From Pteria penguin (taxonomy: Eukaryota; Mollusca; Bivalvia; Pterioida; Pteriidae), in the NCBI GenBank assembly GCA_035048485.1, contig CM068588.1:25819118-25883117 (forward strand): DNA of 64,000 bases, written 5' to 3'. Both the position numbers and the translations under genes were made by a program. Positions within the stretch are counted from its first letter, which is position 1. Every line of letters starts with the position of its first letter. Below are positions 1-12,400 of the stretch, piece by piece. The notes beneath the pieces are model-generated. The model was not told the DNA's origin. It saw only the letters and a list, made by a program, of their open reading frames with translations, and searched no databases.

Positions 1-1480
1 CAACTGAGATGACTCAGAAGCTAGCGTCACTTGCATTTACCGTCCTTAGTCGGTACCGCAACTACATTGCAGTCAAGTATTTTTACAGCGTCATTTATTT
101 ATTTTAAAATTCGTCGACGTTCTACGCGTCCATGGCGGATTTTTTTCTTCTCTGTACTAGGATAGTATGTGTTATTTCTTCTTATATATTACATGTATAT
201 ACGGCAATACTGTACTTCAATAACACTGGTGTTTCTACCATGTCACAATGACTATGTTGTGAACATATATACATGTATTACATGTATATTACATTACATA
301 TATACATATTAAATGTATATTACATGTGTCTTTTTATACTAAGAAATAAATAGTTTAATGAAACCAAAGTGATTAATATGTCTTTCAACATATCTGAGGA
401 GTTCTATACCGTACATGTGATTAAGAAGCACGGAATTTTTTGTCTTAGCATGAATATTACATAATACTATAACAGAGCACTGCCATGTCGATGTCCTGCT
501 GCAGTGTTCATCAGCTCTGGAATTTTGCCTGACTAATTTGCCGAACCTTAACAGTGCAATTCATGGAAACGTGCCCTTAAAACGTTCCGAGTGTATTCAC
601 ATAATACTTGATACACTCTTTAGATAAACACGTTTGGTTAGAGATACATATATCTATACATTTCATTCGGTTTCAAAGGACTTCAAAGGGGCTGCTTGCA
701 AAAATGTGCTTCATCCTGACATGCAAATGCGTTTCGATTTGTTGATGATATATACAGGTCATAATAATAAGGTGGTCATCATGTCACTACCAAGTGATCC
801 TAACACCATAATAGTAACGTGTCCAACAAGAACTAGCGGATCTATCCTTGAAAAAACAAATTTACATCGCCCTTGACCTTGGTCTTGGGAAATGACCTTT
901 GGTCATGATCATGTCACATCTTTCATTAAATAACAAAAATACAATTATATTGATAACCACCATAGAAAATGTTGTCTTAATAGATACCCCCAACACACAC
1001 ACACACACACTAATTACCAGTTTAAACCGTACCTTGAACTTGGTGTTGCGACCTTGGCTCAAGGTGGTCACACGCTTTTGAATCGGGAATATGGGAATGG
1101 GTTTTAAGATCTCCGACTCATATACACTTGCACATTTTTTCATCTGAGATTTTACCTTATCATTTCATTGGGAACCACCGCTCCTCGTGTACTCTGCATA
1201 GCTTAGTTAATAATGGCGTTGGCTGATGCATAATGGTATTGGGGTTTTTTGTTACTTAATCAATGCATCATAATACCAGACCAAATATAAATAATAAAGA
1301 AAACAGTGAAATACTGTTGTAATATGATCTTAACATTGACCTTATCATCTTAATGCCGATAGCACTGACCCACACGGACCAAACGCTTTTTAATTAGGGA
1401 AAATGTGAAAGTTACCTTCGTTATATATTTCACCATTTTTTTCTAAGTCCGCTTGGTCCCTGTCAAGCCTGTGGACGAAA

Positions 1481-1640
1481 GAAGTCGGTGTGGCTTAATC
1501 GGCAAGGTGCTCGGCTTATGACCGAAACTACGGCGAATGGTGCTTGGTTTGCGACTCACAGGTGACCCGTTTTTCGTCAGAGACAGTAAAACATTCGTGT
1601 TAGGTTACACGTTAAAATCCCTCATTGGTGGGTCCGCTGC
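1481..1640 (+). repeat. tRNA-derived SINE copy, degenerate
   Basis: The copy opens with a tRNA-like head containing GTGTGGCTTAATCGGCAAGG (A-box like). A body resembling the copies at 2714 and 28660 follows: a 'gacagtaaaa' segment, then a 'taaaatccctcattg' segment. It is too diverged to be a tRNA gene. Confidence 0.5.
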
Positions 1641-1771
1641 AGAGTTTTTTGTTTTTTGTTTTGTTTTGTTTTGTGTGCGTGTGGTTTTGTGTGTGTGTGT
1701 GTGTTTTTTTTTTTTCTGAAATGCGACTTCCGGAAACTGTCACCCCGTAAGTGAAATAAACTGACTTAAAC

Positions 1772-1849
1772 CATCTTCACGAGTCAAGGGGATGCGCTAC
1801 GTAAAGGGAGAGAAGTTTACTTAGCGCATCCCCTTGACGCGTGAAGATG
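1772..1849. repeat. Foldback (hairpin) element, copy 1
   Basis: The sequence is a near-perfect inverted repeat: it begins CATCTTCACGAGTCAAGGGG and ends with the complement, CCCCTTGACGCGTGAAGATG, so a single strand folds into a stem of more than 30 bp with a short loop. A second copy lies at 17635-17723. The function, if any, is unknown; it looks like a small palindromic mobile element. Confidence 0.7.
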
Positions 1850-2713
1850 AACTTTTAAACGATAATCAAACAAAGATGCCTACGGACCTACGAACAAAGT
1901 GATTCTATTATAGCCTCCCCAAGCTTCGTTCACTGGTATATAAACGTGTTATTAAGACATGTGAAAGCACATGCACTGTTGGCGTAAAAAGTATACATCA
2001 TGACTTTTCAAAAACAATACCACATAAATGCCACAATCAGTACACCGTGCTGCAGTCACGACATGATTTTTTGTTTGTGTCGGGCGTGGGCGTCGCACAT
2101 GTGATCAAATTTTGTTCATCTTACTTCTTGGCAGAAGTTACAATCTCACTTATGGACTCAGAGTAATGAAATTGGTACCTCTTAAGTCTTTTACTTACAA
2201 ATAAACTGAAACCAACCTCTGCAACAACAACAAATCAAGTACGATCAGAAATCATTTTAATATCTTTTTTTCGAATAATTTCCCTTTTCTCGATATTGAT
2301 TATCTTTTGTCGTTAATTATACGGCAAGAGATGCTGCTGACAATGAGTATCCTCAGATTTAATAAACGGTATGCTACAGCTCTAGCAGCCTGGAGGCAGC
2401 CTAACAACTCGGTAATTACCTTGAAAATAATACACCAATCGTGGAGTAAATAATGCATAGATTTATAGCTTGTATATGATAATGCCTATCTGTTTCATAA
2501 ATCTCAAAGAAAAGAAGTGGGTCTATATGGTCTCCCTCTTCAACCTATAATCATTATTAACTAATCGCTATAGATTTATACATGTAGATTTAAAAGATAA
2601 GTGAAACCAGAGGCTCTAACAAGTCTGAAGCTCTGCCGGCCACATCTTTCTAGTTTTGTCTTACATGAAGTTGATGACGTGAATATGTATACATAGACTT
2701 CCATGTGTAACGA

Positions 2714-2925
2714 AGAAGGTGTGGTCCAAGGGATGAGGTACTCGGCTCGTTCGGGTTCGACTCCCACCGTGGGCACAATGGCCTTTCGATTGAGACAGTA
2801 AAAACCAAGATCCCGTGTCACGGTAGGTGTGGCACGTAAAGATCCCTCACTGCTTCGATAGAGTACGTTTAAAAAGTTTTAAATTCTATGCAATACATCA
2901 GTACCATATACCATCACCATATACG
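2714..2925 (+). repeat. tRNA-derived SINE copy
   Basis: The head carries a canonical Pol III B box, GGTTCGACTCC, at 2754-2764. The body is shared with other copies in this window: a 'gacagtaaaaaccaagatcc' segment, then 'ggcacgtaaagatccctcac', then a tail with 'ctatgcaatacatcag'. The same body occurs in reverse at 28660-28901 and forward at 37268-37515. Confidence 0.75.
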
Positions 2926-3119
2926 ACAAGTGTGAAATAGCGTTGGAAATTATTAATTAATCAATGGTCAACCAATCAGTCAATCCATGGATATTAACGG
3001 AGATAAAATCTGATTACACATCTTTGTTCTTAAACAAATACAGTGTATGTCTCATCTTATATAAATCAAAAATGAAAATACATTAAAGATTTTAAAAAGG
3101 ACCACTATCAGTGATTTTT

Positions 3120-3275
3120 TTTTCAAATCAGGTCTGTTATAAGGACCTATCTCAATAGAAATTTCATTGTTTTTCCCCAAATCTGTCTAAATATTTCCCA
3201 AACATTGATTTTTTAACATTATGCAAATGGGCCAAAAAATTCCCAAATGAGAAGGTACAGACACCTTTGAAAATA
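3120..3275. repeat. Dispersed repeat of about 150 bp, copy 1
   Basis: This block starts with 'caaatcaggtc', contains 'aaatttcattg' and 'aatgcaaatg', and ends with 'cacctttgaaaa'. It matches 19417-19570 in the same order along nearly its whole length. No coding potential or terminal repeat was seen, so the element class is unknown. Confidence 0.7.
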
Positions 3276-4386
3276 AAAAAAAAAGACACTGACTATACCA
3301 GTTGCGCTGGATAACATGACACTACAGTATATTTCTTTGGTATCATGAGGAGATAATTCTTGTAAAGTTGATCAAAACTGTTCTAAAAATGTAGGAGGAA
3401 ATACAATTGGAATACATGTACATTAGCATTAATTATCTATAGTTATTAAATAGAAATTTTCCAGATTTGTAACCCACCTGAGGTTACATTCCAAATGAAA
3501 GTCATGTACTCAATCTGAGATCATACTATCAGAATCACACTTCATTACACTTAAATGTATACCAGAATCAAACCATTTCAATCTGTGACCATTAAAGAGA
3601 AAAGGAGACAAGATTCAATATGTAGACATCAGACAGACAGATAGATATCATCCGAAATCAGCATGATGGAGCTCCCTTACCATATATAGGTATGATCTAT
3701 CAATACTATAATTGTTTACACATATAACTCTTTATCCCTTTCTATCCTGCATGGTACATAAACATGTGTAAATACCATTGTTTGTAAGTAGCTCTATTTA
3801 ATCATGTCTCTTAATTCTATTTTAACTAGGGTATTTGGTTGCAGTAACATATAAACAAATAGAACGTCACTTCTTATCCTCTACACAAGGTGACAACATA
3901 TACACAAAATACTTAGTTCTGTTTACAAGAATCCTTCAATTGTAAACAACGCTTAGGTCCTTTTATAGAATAATGAGCTAATTAGAATACAAATATAAGT
4001 ATTCTTTATGGTTCTCTTTTAATTTATGCATTCACTGCTTAAATCCGAACATTTTTGAATTTCAAATCACCAAATGTAAATTTTTATCACATGTTCCTGT
4101 GGATTTTTAGCAAAGCTATTGATATTGTATTGATAAATCTGACAACTCATGGTATACTAGAGTGGTGCCCGTAATTAATTTAAATACACATTTAAGCTTC
4201 AATTTTGTACTAGTATTCGATTTACATGATACACAAGAATTAGATAATGTATAAACCCAAAGTCTCAAAATTAGTGTATACATACCATGCATATTCCAAG
4301 CCACACATTTTCACCCACAAATATGGTTAAAATCATGCCAGATGGACAGATAAAATCTATCACCACTTAAAACTTATATATACATA

Positions 4387-4578
4387 CAGTACATGTATGG
4401 TCTAGGTGTTTTGGAGAAATTGCATAAAACACAGTGGGAAAAACACCCACCCCAAATCACAGTTGGAATCCAGGTGGAAATTTATCTTCGCTTTGTATTG
4501 TGCAATTCTTGAATATACACCTGTATATGGCCCAATGTGGCGGGCCAAAAAAAATTACAAAACACCTGGACTGTACTG
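4387..4578. mobile_element. Inverted-repeat MITE, family A, copy 1
   Basis: The right end reads ACCTGGACTGTACTG and is followed by TA. The left end, preceded by TA, is CAGTAC followed after a short insertion by GTCTAGGTGTTTTGG, the complement of the right end. TA flanks and CAGT termini suggest a Tc1/mariner-type non-autonomous element. A second, more decayed copy lies at 14613-14811. Confidence 0.6.
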
Positions 4579-4649
4579 TATTAGAGCTCACAACAGACTC
4601 AATAAGAGTTGTCACACGACAACGAAGTTTGCAGAATGAGGTGACATTT

Positions 4650-5220
4650 AAAATGATGCAACTATCAGTCAAAGGTCAAGGTAAATAACCACAGTACATG
4701 TACCTTTCAGAAAGCTCAAATCCTGGGGAATCTTTATGTGAAATATGAAAGCTGTCTCTTTAATACAATGTTATTCAAAGATATAGTCCAGGTTAAAGCT
4801 ATCAAAAAGTAGGTTTAAGTCTAAGGTGAAGGTCAAAGGCTCAAAAGTCAAGGTACGAAATGTTAGCCCGGATCCTGAGTACTTGTTTATATATATGTAA
4901 AATATAATAGCCATATCTCTCACAGGTAGCCCAGCTGATAGTTATTGAAAGCAAGTCAAATTACAAGGTCACTTGGTCAAAAGCCATGATACATGTACAA
5001 AATGATAGCTCTGATCCTACGGAACATATCATATCATAACATGTGTAATATGATAGCCATATCTCTAATAGTATAAAGCCAAGATTAAAGCTTTTAAGAG
5101 TAGGTTAAAGTCCAAAGTCAAAAGCTCTAATCCTCAGGAATATACATACACATGTATGTGATTATGAAGTATGATAGTGATGTTATATCTCTCATGCTAC
5201 TGTATATAGACCATATCATT
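4650..5220. repeat. Diverged tandem repeat, about three units
   Basis: Phrases such as 'aatcctgaggaa', 'atatgatagccatatctct' and 'caaggtcaaaggctcaa' recur at intervals of roughly 160-190 bp. Related wording ('gatccaggttaaagtttttg', 'atcaaggtcac') appears inside the giant gene near 55790-56160. It is non-coding. Confidence 0.5.
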
Positions 5221-5260
5221 CAAGCAGACGGCACTCAAAATGATAAGCCTCAAATTTGTA

Positions 5261-5500
5261 CAGTACAGTCCGGGTGGAACTTAATTTGCCCACTGGTCAC
5301 AGTGGGCATTTTTAGAGTGGGCATTAAAAATGTCCACTGGACACAGTGGACATTCTTGTAAGAGTCTGTTAGAATTAACATACAGGTAAGTGGACAGCTT
5401 GATAGCTCAGGTAAATGTCCACTCCTAATGCCCACTGAAATTTCAGGTGGACTGCCCACTGTGGACAGTGGGCATTCAAAGTTCCACCCGGACTGTACTG
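5261..5500. mobile_element. Inverted-repeat MITE, family B, 240 bp
   Basis: The ends are a perfect 20-bp inverted repeat: CAGTACAGTCCGGGTGGAAC on the left and its exact complement on the right. Each is flanked by the dinucleotide TA, the usual target duplication of Tc1/mariner-type elements. The interior is itself palindromic, built of repeated 'gtggaca' and 'agtgggcatt' words. There is no transposase frame, so it would be non-autonomous. Confidence 0.8.
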
Positions 5501-7603
5501 TAATTCTAAATCACCTCCTCAAATAATTCTTATTCAAAACCCTGGGGGTATATGACTGACATAAATTTTCTTAACTTTTGTTCTATTGAGCTACATATGT
5601 AAAACATTTTGATACATACATGTACATAAATGTAGCATAGTTTTTAAATTGGTGTAAACTGTGATTACTAGGTGCCCCTTTTCAAAATTAGAGTGTAATA
5701 ATAAATATGTCTCATTTCTGAAATATTTGGTCAAACATTTAAACAATGTGAGGTCACAATGATGGCTCATTGTTTATGCAATGTGACACTGTGATACATG
5801 TGTCACACACAAGAAGGGGATTGAGACACACAGTTACATGTAGGAATACAAGCCAGAGTTGTCCCAGAACAAGTGGATAATCCTATCTTGGATGAGAGAA
5901 AAATTATCTCTAAGCCACTTTGCTGGCAACACAAAAATTATGTACAATGTTTATGGTTATTAACTTACAATTCAGCTTTATATATGCTTTAACCCTTCAG
6001 AAACTCTGAAAGGTATTCAATACATCATGTAAAACTATTACCACACATATTTCTAAACATTCTAAATATTTAAGAAGCACCAACTTGTCCAATTCATAGA
6101 CTAATTTTATTCATTGCCCAAGAATTTCAGGATTCCAAATTGGAAAATAATCACTACCAATTGGGAGGCAGTGTGGAATGGAATACCTATGCAAATTACC
6201 AAAGAGCATAACCCTAAGCAATCATAATTTAAATGTAATCTTAGCATCAAAATTTTAAAAGATGATCAAAGTCAAGGTTAATGGATAACTAAATCTTGGT
6301 AACATTGAAAAAATTCATCAGGAGGGAAATGGCATATCTCATTCATAAGAATGCTTGCTCATGTCATTCATAGCTTAAAGGTCCTGGGTTTGAACCCAAC
6401 TCACAACATGCTAGTGTTTTATCATTTGAATGACACAAATTTAATGTGAATCAAGGTACATGTACAACTGATTCTAATGCTGGCATATGGAGTTCAATTA
6501 AGAGATCCCTCACTTCACTGCTTCAATCTCGACATGACATACTGTGTAAAACACCACACACAATGTACAATGTAAAACCTTCTGATAAGCAATGCATATA
6601 CACATATGAAATATCTAAAACTAAACAGTCCTATCTAAAACCAATGTAACCATTCACTAGTTATGGCCAGTTTCAATGACAATCACACTAAAATCCTCAA
6701 ATCTCCCATTTCTCATGGCGTAAATGTCCTACGCATAGATATGAAAACATGTGATCAATAACCCTACTTGTACATGTACAAATATAAACACTGAAGTGCT
6801 CATTCCGTCAACATTAAAGAGTAAAGCACGTATCAATCAACACTTTAAGTGTTATGCTTTGCTTCATCAATTTACAGCCCTGTTAGTATACCAGTCTATG
6901 CACTTGGAAAGTCATCCACTTGGAATGTCAATATCAGGCACCCAATGTCAATACCTGTACATACATCAATATTGTATTTGAAAAGGTACATTATCAGTAT
7001 AATATCTTATTCCAACAAAAAAAAAAAATGTGTCAAATGTATTCATTATTCTATACCAATACTACTAAGGGAAGGGAAGCCTCAAATCTAGAAATATACT
7101 ATGACCATTATGCTACACATTGTATTTAATTTTAAAACAAACAATTGAATTGAATTAATGAAAAAATGTAATGGCAACGTAAGATGTTTGCCGACTACTA
7201 TGTTGACCATACATAAAACATACTTTCGAACAAACAATACATTCTAAGGAAGAAGAAGAATTAAAAACAATATATCAGCCTTGTCACCCGAGCTGAATTC
7301 ATGCTTTCACCTTATACATGTATTCAAGTCATGAATTTTAATAACATAAAACAGTTTGGAGAAATACATAAGGAACATTGAAAACACTTATACAATATTA
7401 TCATGATATACAAACCTAACTATAGTATTAATCTAAAAATAACTTAAATGTATACAATTCATGTAGCCTGTAGGTGTTAATTACACTTATTCCATCACAT
7501 TTATCTCGACACACCAGGTGTGGTTGTCATGTCACATGCTACTTTACTTTTCTCTCATAATATATCCACTTTGAACATGAATTATAAATTAATGTTTACT
7601 CAC

Positions 7604-7721
7604 CAAGAAGTAACAGTTTCACTTCCCTGGCCGCTTTTTCCCCATCTTGTCGTAATAATTTGTCGATATGTTTTGATCTTTCAACGGCCGCTTTGTCATC
7701 CGTTGACACTGCGCATCCCAT
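7604..7721 (-). CDS. GNAI: G protein alpha subunit, Gi class, first coding exon (3' partial)
   Basis: The exon encodes 39 residues beginning [17 protein letters not shown] and ending VKLLLLG at the start of the P-loop. It stops after one base of the next codon at a GTGAGT donor. Known Gi genes have the same 118-base coding exon and split codon. Gly2 and Cys3 are the usual myristoylation and palmitoylation sites, so the product should sit on the inner face of the plasma membrane, binding GTP and coupling receptors to inhibition of adenylyl cyclase. The start is firm: an in-frame TAA lies 15 bases upstream, and the ATG has A at -3 and G at +4. The AVERSK and GEKAAREVK wording is Gi rather than Go. 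The remaining exons lie left of the window. The gene is divergent from TBC1D22. Confidence 0.93.
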
Positions 7722-8358
7722 TTTGGTAACTTTAAATTAATTCGTAATCGTAGCAAATAGATCTAATATTCCTGATAAAATGGTTATTGTTAATCCAAAA
7801 ATATAAAATAATCAAAAATATTCAACTGCCGTGTTTTATAGATATACAGGTAGCTATTTCCTGGTTACTGTGTGATCACTGTTCCATCGCCCTTTTGAAT
7901 TACCAATACCCCGTATGTTTACGGGCACCTGCGAGATCACATGAGACAAACCGAGACTTTCACTTCTGTTCGACCATTTGAGGGGAAGTGTCAAAATCAG
8001 AGAAGTGTAGTCAAAATGTTATGTGCCTGTCAAATTTTGTCAGGTCATTTGGTAGTAGATAACCCGCTAAAATCAGGCGCAATGAAAAAAGTGAGATATT
8101 ATATTATCATCGATAGAGGGAAAGGGTGGCCTGGTGAGAGGGTGGAAATTTAGTCACGTAAGGAAGTATAGGAAGAGCTAACTCCCAGAATTCTCTGTTC
8201 AATCCCATATTATCCAAATGAAAATTATCTACTAAATGCAGAGACATGGTCTACTTGAAAGCAGTCTATGTCAGACGTATATTGGACAAATATTGTGTTT
8301 ATGATATATAACGTGACCGTGCTAAATTTGATTATATAAATAAAACACACACACACAC

Positions 8359-8512
8359 CAGCGGCGGATCCAGGATTTCCGAAAAAAGGGGGGGGGGGCA
8401 CATATGTATTAGCCGGGCCAAACTACTCAGCCATTTTTGGTGCAAAATCTGGATTTTTACCAGTAAATATGTGGTCACCAGGGGGCCCCGGGCCCCCTCT
8501 AAATCCGCCAAT
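8359..8512. mobile_element. MITE with CAGCGGCGGATCC ends, family C, copy 1
   Basis: It starts CAGCGGCGGATCCAGGATTT and ends CTAAATCCGCCA, giving imperfect inverted ends, with a poly-G run near the left end and a CCCC-rich right end. The same element, with a cleaner CAGTGG...CCACTG pair of ends, lies at 24105-24249. Confidence 0.65.
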
Positions 8513-8656
8513 ACACACAAACACACCCACCTACCCCCCCCCCCCCCACACACACACAGAGAGAGAAAAAGAGTAATAATAAAAACCACAGGGGCCAAGA
8601 ACGTAAAGGTAAGGGGACCTGAAAGTATAAGGGGGGGGGGGGGCGCTGGTGCTAGA
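8513..8656. repeat. Low-complexity cluster (CA, poly-C, GA, poly-G)
   Basis: Runs of cacacaca, a C run, gagagaga and a long G run occur within 150 bp next to a MITE. Apparent reading frames here are products of the low complexity. Confidence 0.7.
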
Positions 8657-9463
8657 TCCATCTTTGTAGAAAATAAGCTTCAACTGTTTATTGAAAAGCT
8701 GTTTTCAGAACTGTGTAATTACGGCTTAATACGGAATTACACAAAGTAAATATTCATTCACGAAATCAGAGGACCATGTTTATATAAATTTCATAAATTT
8801 ATCGTTCCTCTTACGTGAACAATACGATTCTAATTTTCATAACTTTCTATAATTATTTGTATGTCGGTTAATTGTGACATGTATTCTGCGTCTAGGTTGC
8901 TTGAAAGGGAAAAGGGACATCCGTGTATTAATAAATTGCCCATTAATTAAAAAGTGCCGGTACAATCAAAACGGACCAAAAATAAAACGGCTCATATTAA
9001 AATTAAAATATCTGTATTATTATAAAGCAGCCCTATCATGGTCTTTATTGACATAGTACAAGCAAGTGCAACAAGCGTAAATATTATGTAAGTTAAGGAG
9101 AAAATCATCGAACAATGAGATAGAGTAGAATAGATAAATAATCATTTTTTAAATGTTATTTTATTTATTTACTTTGACAAGAGACATATAGACTTTTTTC
9201 ATAGTCTATGTTTCTGCTTTGACATTTCACCTAATATTACGTACAGCGTAATTATGTACAGCATATCTTATCAACGAATGCGGTCTTAGCAATTTTGATA
9301 CAACCCCTTTCAAAATGAAACAGGAAGTTACAATACAGTATGGTGAACGTCATCGAAGCCATATTGTCAACAACAAGTAACTTCTGCTATCAAATTGTTT
9401 TATAATTTGCCATATTAATATTTATTAATATGTCCAACTTGCGTTATTTGACGAAACACAGGA

Positions 9464-12400
9464 ATGTCAAAATCAAGTAATCAGAGTTCGAAGGAAGGAA
9501 ATAAATCTGGATTTTGGAAAAAAGGGTCTAACGTTCCTGGAAGGTGCGAATTTCCTCCATTTGAAAATAGACTCCAATGCATATCATCTTTATTCAGTTT
9601 GTTTTTTACTTGTTAGTTTTTGAAAATTGCTAGTAATATTTGATATGCGTTCAGTATGTGGCATTCAATATATCCTATTATGCGTTGGTATGTCCATTAA
9701 ATAGCATGATATTGTATTGCGCACAAGTTGTGGCTTTATTCTTCTTCTTCTTCCAATACGGGGTATAGCATCTACTAAAATCTGTCACAGTTTACACTTA
9801 GTCACCTACCAAATCCATTATTCTTGATGTGGGCACTTTTATATGAGCAACTTACATCTTGACAATCATAAAGTGCATGTGTATGTTGAGGTTATTGTAG
9901 TTGCGATATTCAGTAAATTTTCCGATTTGTGTCTATGTATTCTGAATCTTCACACTATTGTCATTTGCATGTTGCAGACATAAGCTGTAGAAAAGTCTCG
10001 GCAATGCTTTCTAGGGACAGATTGGGAGTCAAATCAGGCAAGGGGTCTGGGACCTGCCTAAATGTATGTCCCCAGCAGGTCCAGAGCGGAACCCTTTTCG
10101 AGGTACCATGACGGTGAAGCTCCCCGTAAGCTCCCACAATTTGACAATTTTTAGGCCTAAAAATAGCACATTTTTATGTCAATTGTTATTAAGAAGTTTA
10201 TTCTCAAAACGAGGTTCGCAACTCTAAAATCGGGATTGAAGTTCACCTGTTGGACAATTTGGTTGTTATTTTTCTGTTATTTTTCAATGTTATAATTAGT
10301 AAATACCCTCTTACCCTTATCAGGAGCTCTGTATATTCGTTAATAAAATACCTTAACAAAATGAGTACAGTACAGTTGGTGTGGAATTAGGAAAATCGAT
10401 GTGCGCCGACGAGCAGTCCACGCAATGCCCGTCGGGGGCAGTATAAATTGTCCACTCGACTCTATTACATGCCCACGATGCCGCTGGCGGACAGTTGAAC
10501 GCACTAATTGCAGAACTAACAGTGAATAAGGGTGAATTAAAGACCTCATTGCACATGTATAGGCGGGAATTTCAGAAATCTATCACAAATTTAATACCAA
10601 ACCAAATGTCTAGAATGGCATGTTGATTCAAACACCACTTCATTGCATATTTTAAAAAAGAATTACGAGTCTTTGTTTTCAGTTAGTTTCACCAGTGATG
10701 AAAATCTGTAAGAAATTGCGATATCTTTATAGATGTAAACAGTGCAACTGTTATCAAGTTTTCTATATCTTGGATTGTCACTGTCTTATCGGCACGCGCT
10801 GTACAAAAATGATTGAATGTGTTGACATCTCAGGGTCATTAAAACAAGATGATTTGTTTTATGAGTTATAATTGACAAGGGGTCTAAAGAATCTCAGAAT
10901 GGTGGACAAAAGCATGCGTTTAGCCATCAGAATACGTAATGATTTATTTGAACTTCAAATTGCCTTACTTTTAATTAGGTTCAACACACTTTGTCACTCG
11001 GAGGCATGAAAGAGGCCCACGTAAGGGTAACGTATTTTGGCTTGTTTATTCCTTAGGTAAGCGTAATCTGTGCAAGATCGAAATGAGAATTATTCGAACG
11101 TTCTTTTAAGTATTGTATGCACATGAAGTACATGTACATTCTTTAAAGAAAACAAAAATACGTGTACTTATCTATTTTAAGTAAAGTTGTACAGGTGATA
11201 TCCGGAGCTTTCTTATACAAGTAAATAACAGTAACACCCTTTATGAATAAGATAAGTACATTCCGCCATATCTTATGCTAGTGCGAACTCCAATTACTGT
11301 CCGTCGGCTGCATTGTTATTTAAATGAGGTGAGAGTATAGTGTCCAAGCTGAAACGACCACACTGCCCACAGAAAAACGGCTGAATTGCTAATCGCAAAT
11401 AAAAATTCAGCTGATAAAGTGTGGACATCTACAGGTAAATTTATTGCCCATGATGCCCACGTTTCTTCGTGGGAAAATTAAGTTCCATGGCGACCGTACT
11501 GTGAATTGTTAGAATTTTATTTTATTTATTACAGTAGTTATAGAAATTCAGTGTTGACAAATTGTCAGACAAATAAATTTTATATTCAGACATGTCAATT
11601 TCATGGCTACTTGTCCAGACAAGTAGGGAAAAATGTTAATGTCGAGCCCTGCATGTGGTGGTCTTTGTCATACAGACTAGTTAGATATGATCTTTTAATA
11701 AATCTGATTCAGTTGTATCGCAAAATATATTTGCTCTTGTAAAGTACGCATCCGTGTATAATACGCACCCCCAACTAATACACAGGCAAAGTTGCCGCAT
11801 AAGCAAGTGATCAAGAACCTTATGTATACCTAGAAAAAATCTCTGTATTACAAACAGATTTTACTTAACGGAAAACATAATTGGTTATTCATCTGAACCT
11901 AGGGTTATTCAAAGACTGGGTTAAACCCAATTGCCGTAATAAAATTTATTTGTGATCAAACATTATGTTGATACATTGTAGAAAGGAAACTGTAAAGAAT
12001 GGTTCATAAAATTGTAACATTTAGCCACTGTAATTAGCATTTTTGATAAAATACCAGTAATGAATAAAAGCCGCCATTTTCTAGATATTTGACCCTCGTT
12101 ATCTCGAAGTGTCCATGTTTATACGCAATAAATTAATTAACACAGCCGTTAAGGTAGATGAAATGCGAACAACCAATTATCCCAGCGAGGTGTACGGTTG
12201 ACCGAGAAGCCAGTTCACCTCGATCGACAATGATTACATAATTGGATTGCATCGACACTTGTTATTTTAAAATACGCTAACTAGTCTCAAAGTACATATT
12301 ATACAGGAGTGAATACGGTACTTGTAATATATTATAATTTCCCTTCTTATTTTGGTGAAGAAAAATGTCTAGTCGCCCCGGAACTTTCCTGTGCTTTGTT

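Larger units (their letters stand above)
1..7603 (-). other. First intron of the Gi-alpha gene (non-coding, repeat-bearing)
   Basis: This stretch lies downstream, on the minus strand, of the donor that closes the Gi-alpha exon at 7604. I searched it for the next conserved exon, which would encode the rest of the P-loop (GESGKST), and did not find it, so the first intron probably runs past the left edge. What it does hold is repeats: a foldback palindrome, tRNA-derived SINE copies, inverted-repeat elements and a diverged tandem array, listed separately. Small (AC)n and (GT)n tracts sit near 994-1012 and 1690-1705. The open frames here are short and show no recognisable protein. Confidence 0.6.
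7722..9463. promoter_or_regulatory. Divergent intergenic region between the Gi-alpha gene and TBC1D22
   Basis: This interval of about 1.7 kb separates the two start codons and must hold both 5' untranslated regions and promoters. I saw no convincing TATA box or initiator for either gene. It contains a 154-bp inverted-repeat element (8359-8512) followed by CA, poly-C, GA and poly-G tracts to about 8656. Confidence 0.5.

Noticed and set aside
2714..2800. tRNA gene with B box GGTTCGACTCC
   Set aside because: The head is followed by the common SINE body seen at other sites and does not fold as a complete tRNA.
5150..5460. Short frames on both strands
   Set aside because: They are produced by the palindromic interior of the MITE at 5261-5500.
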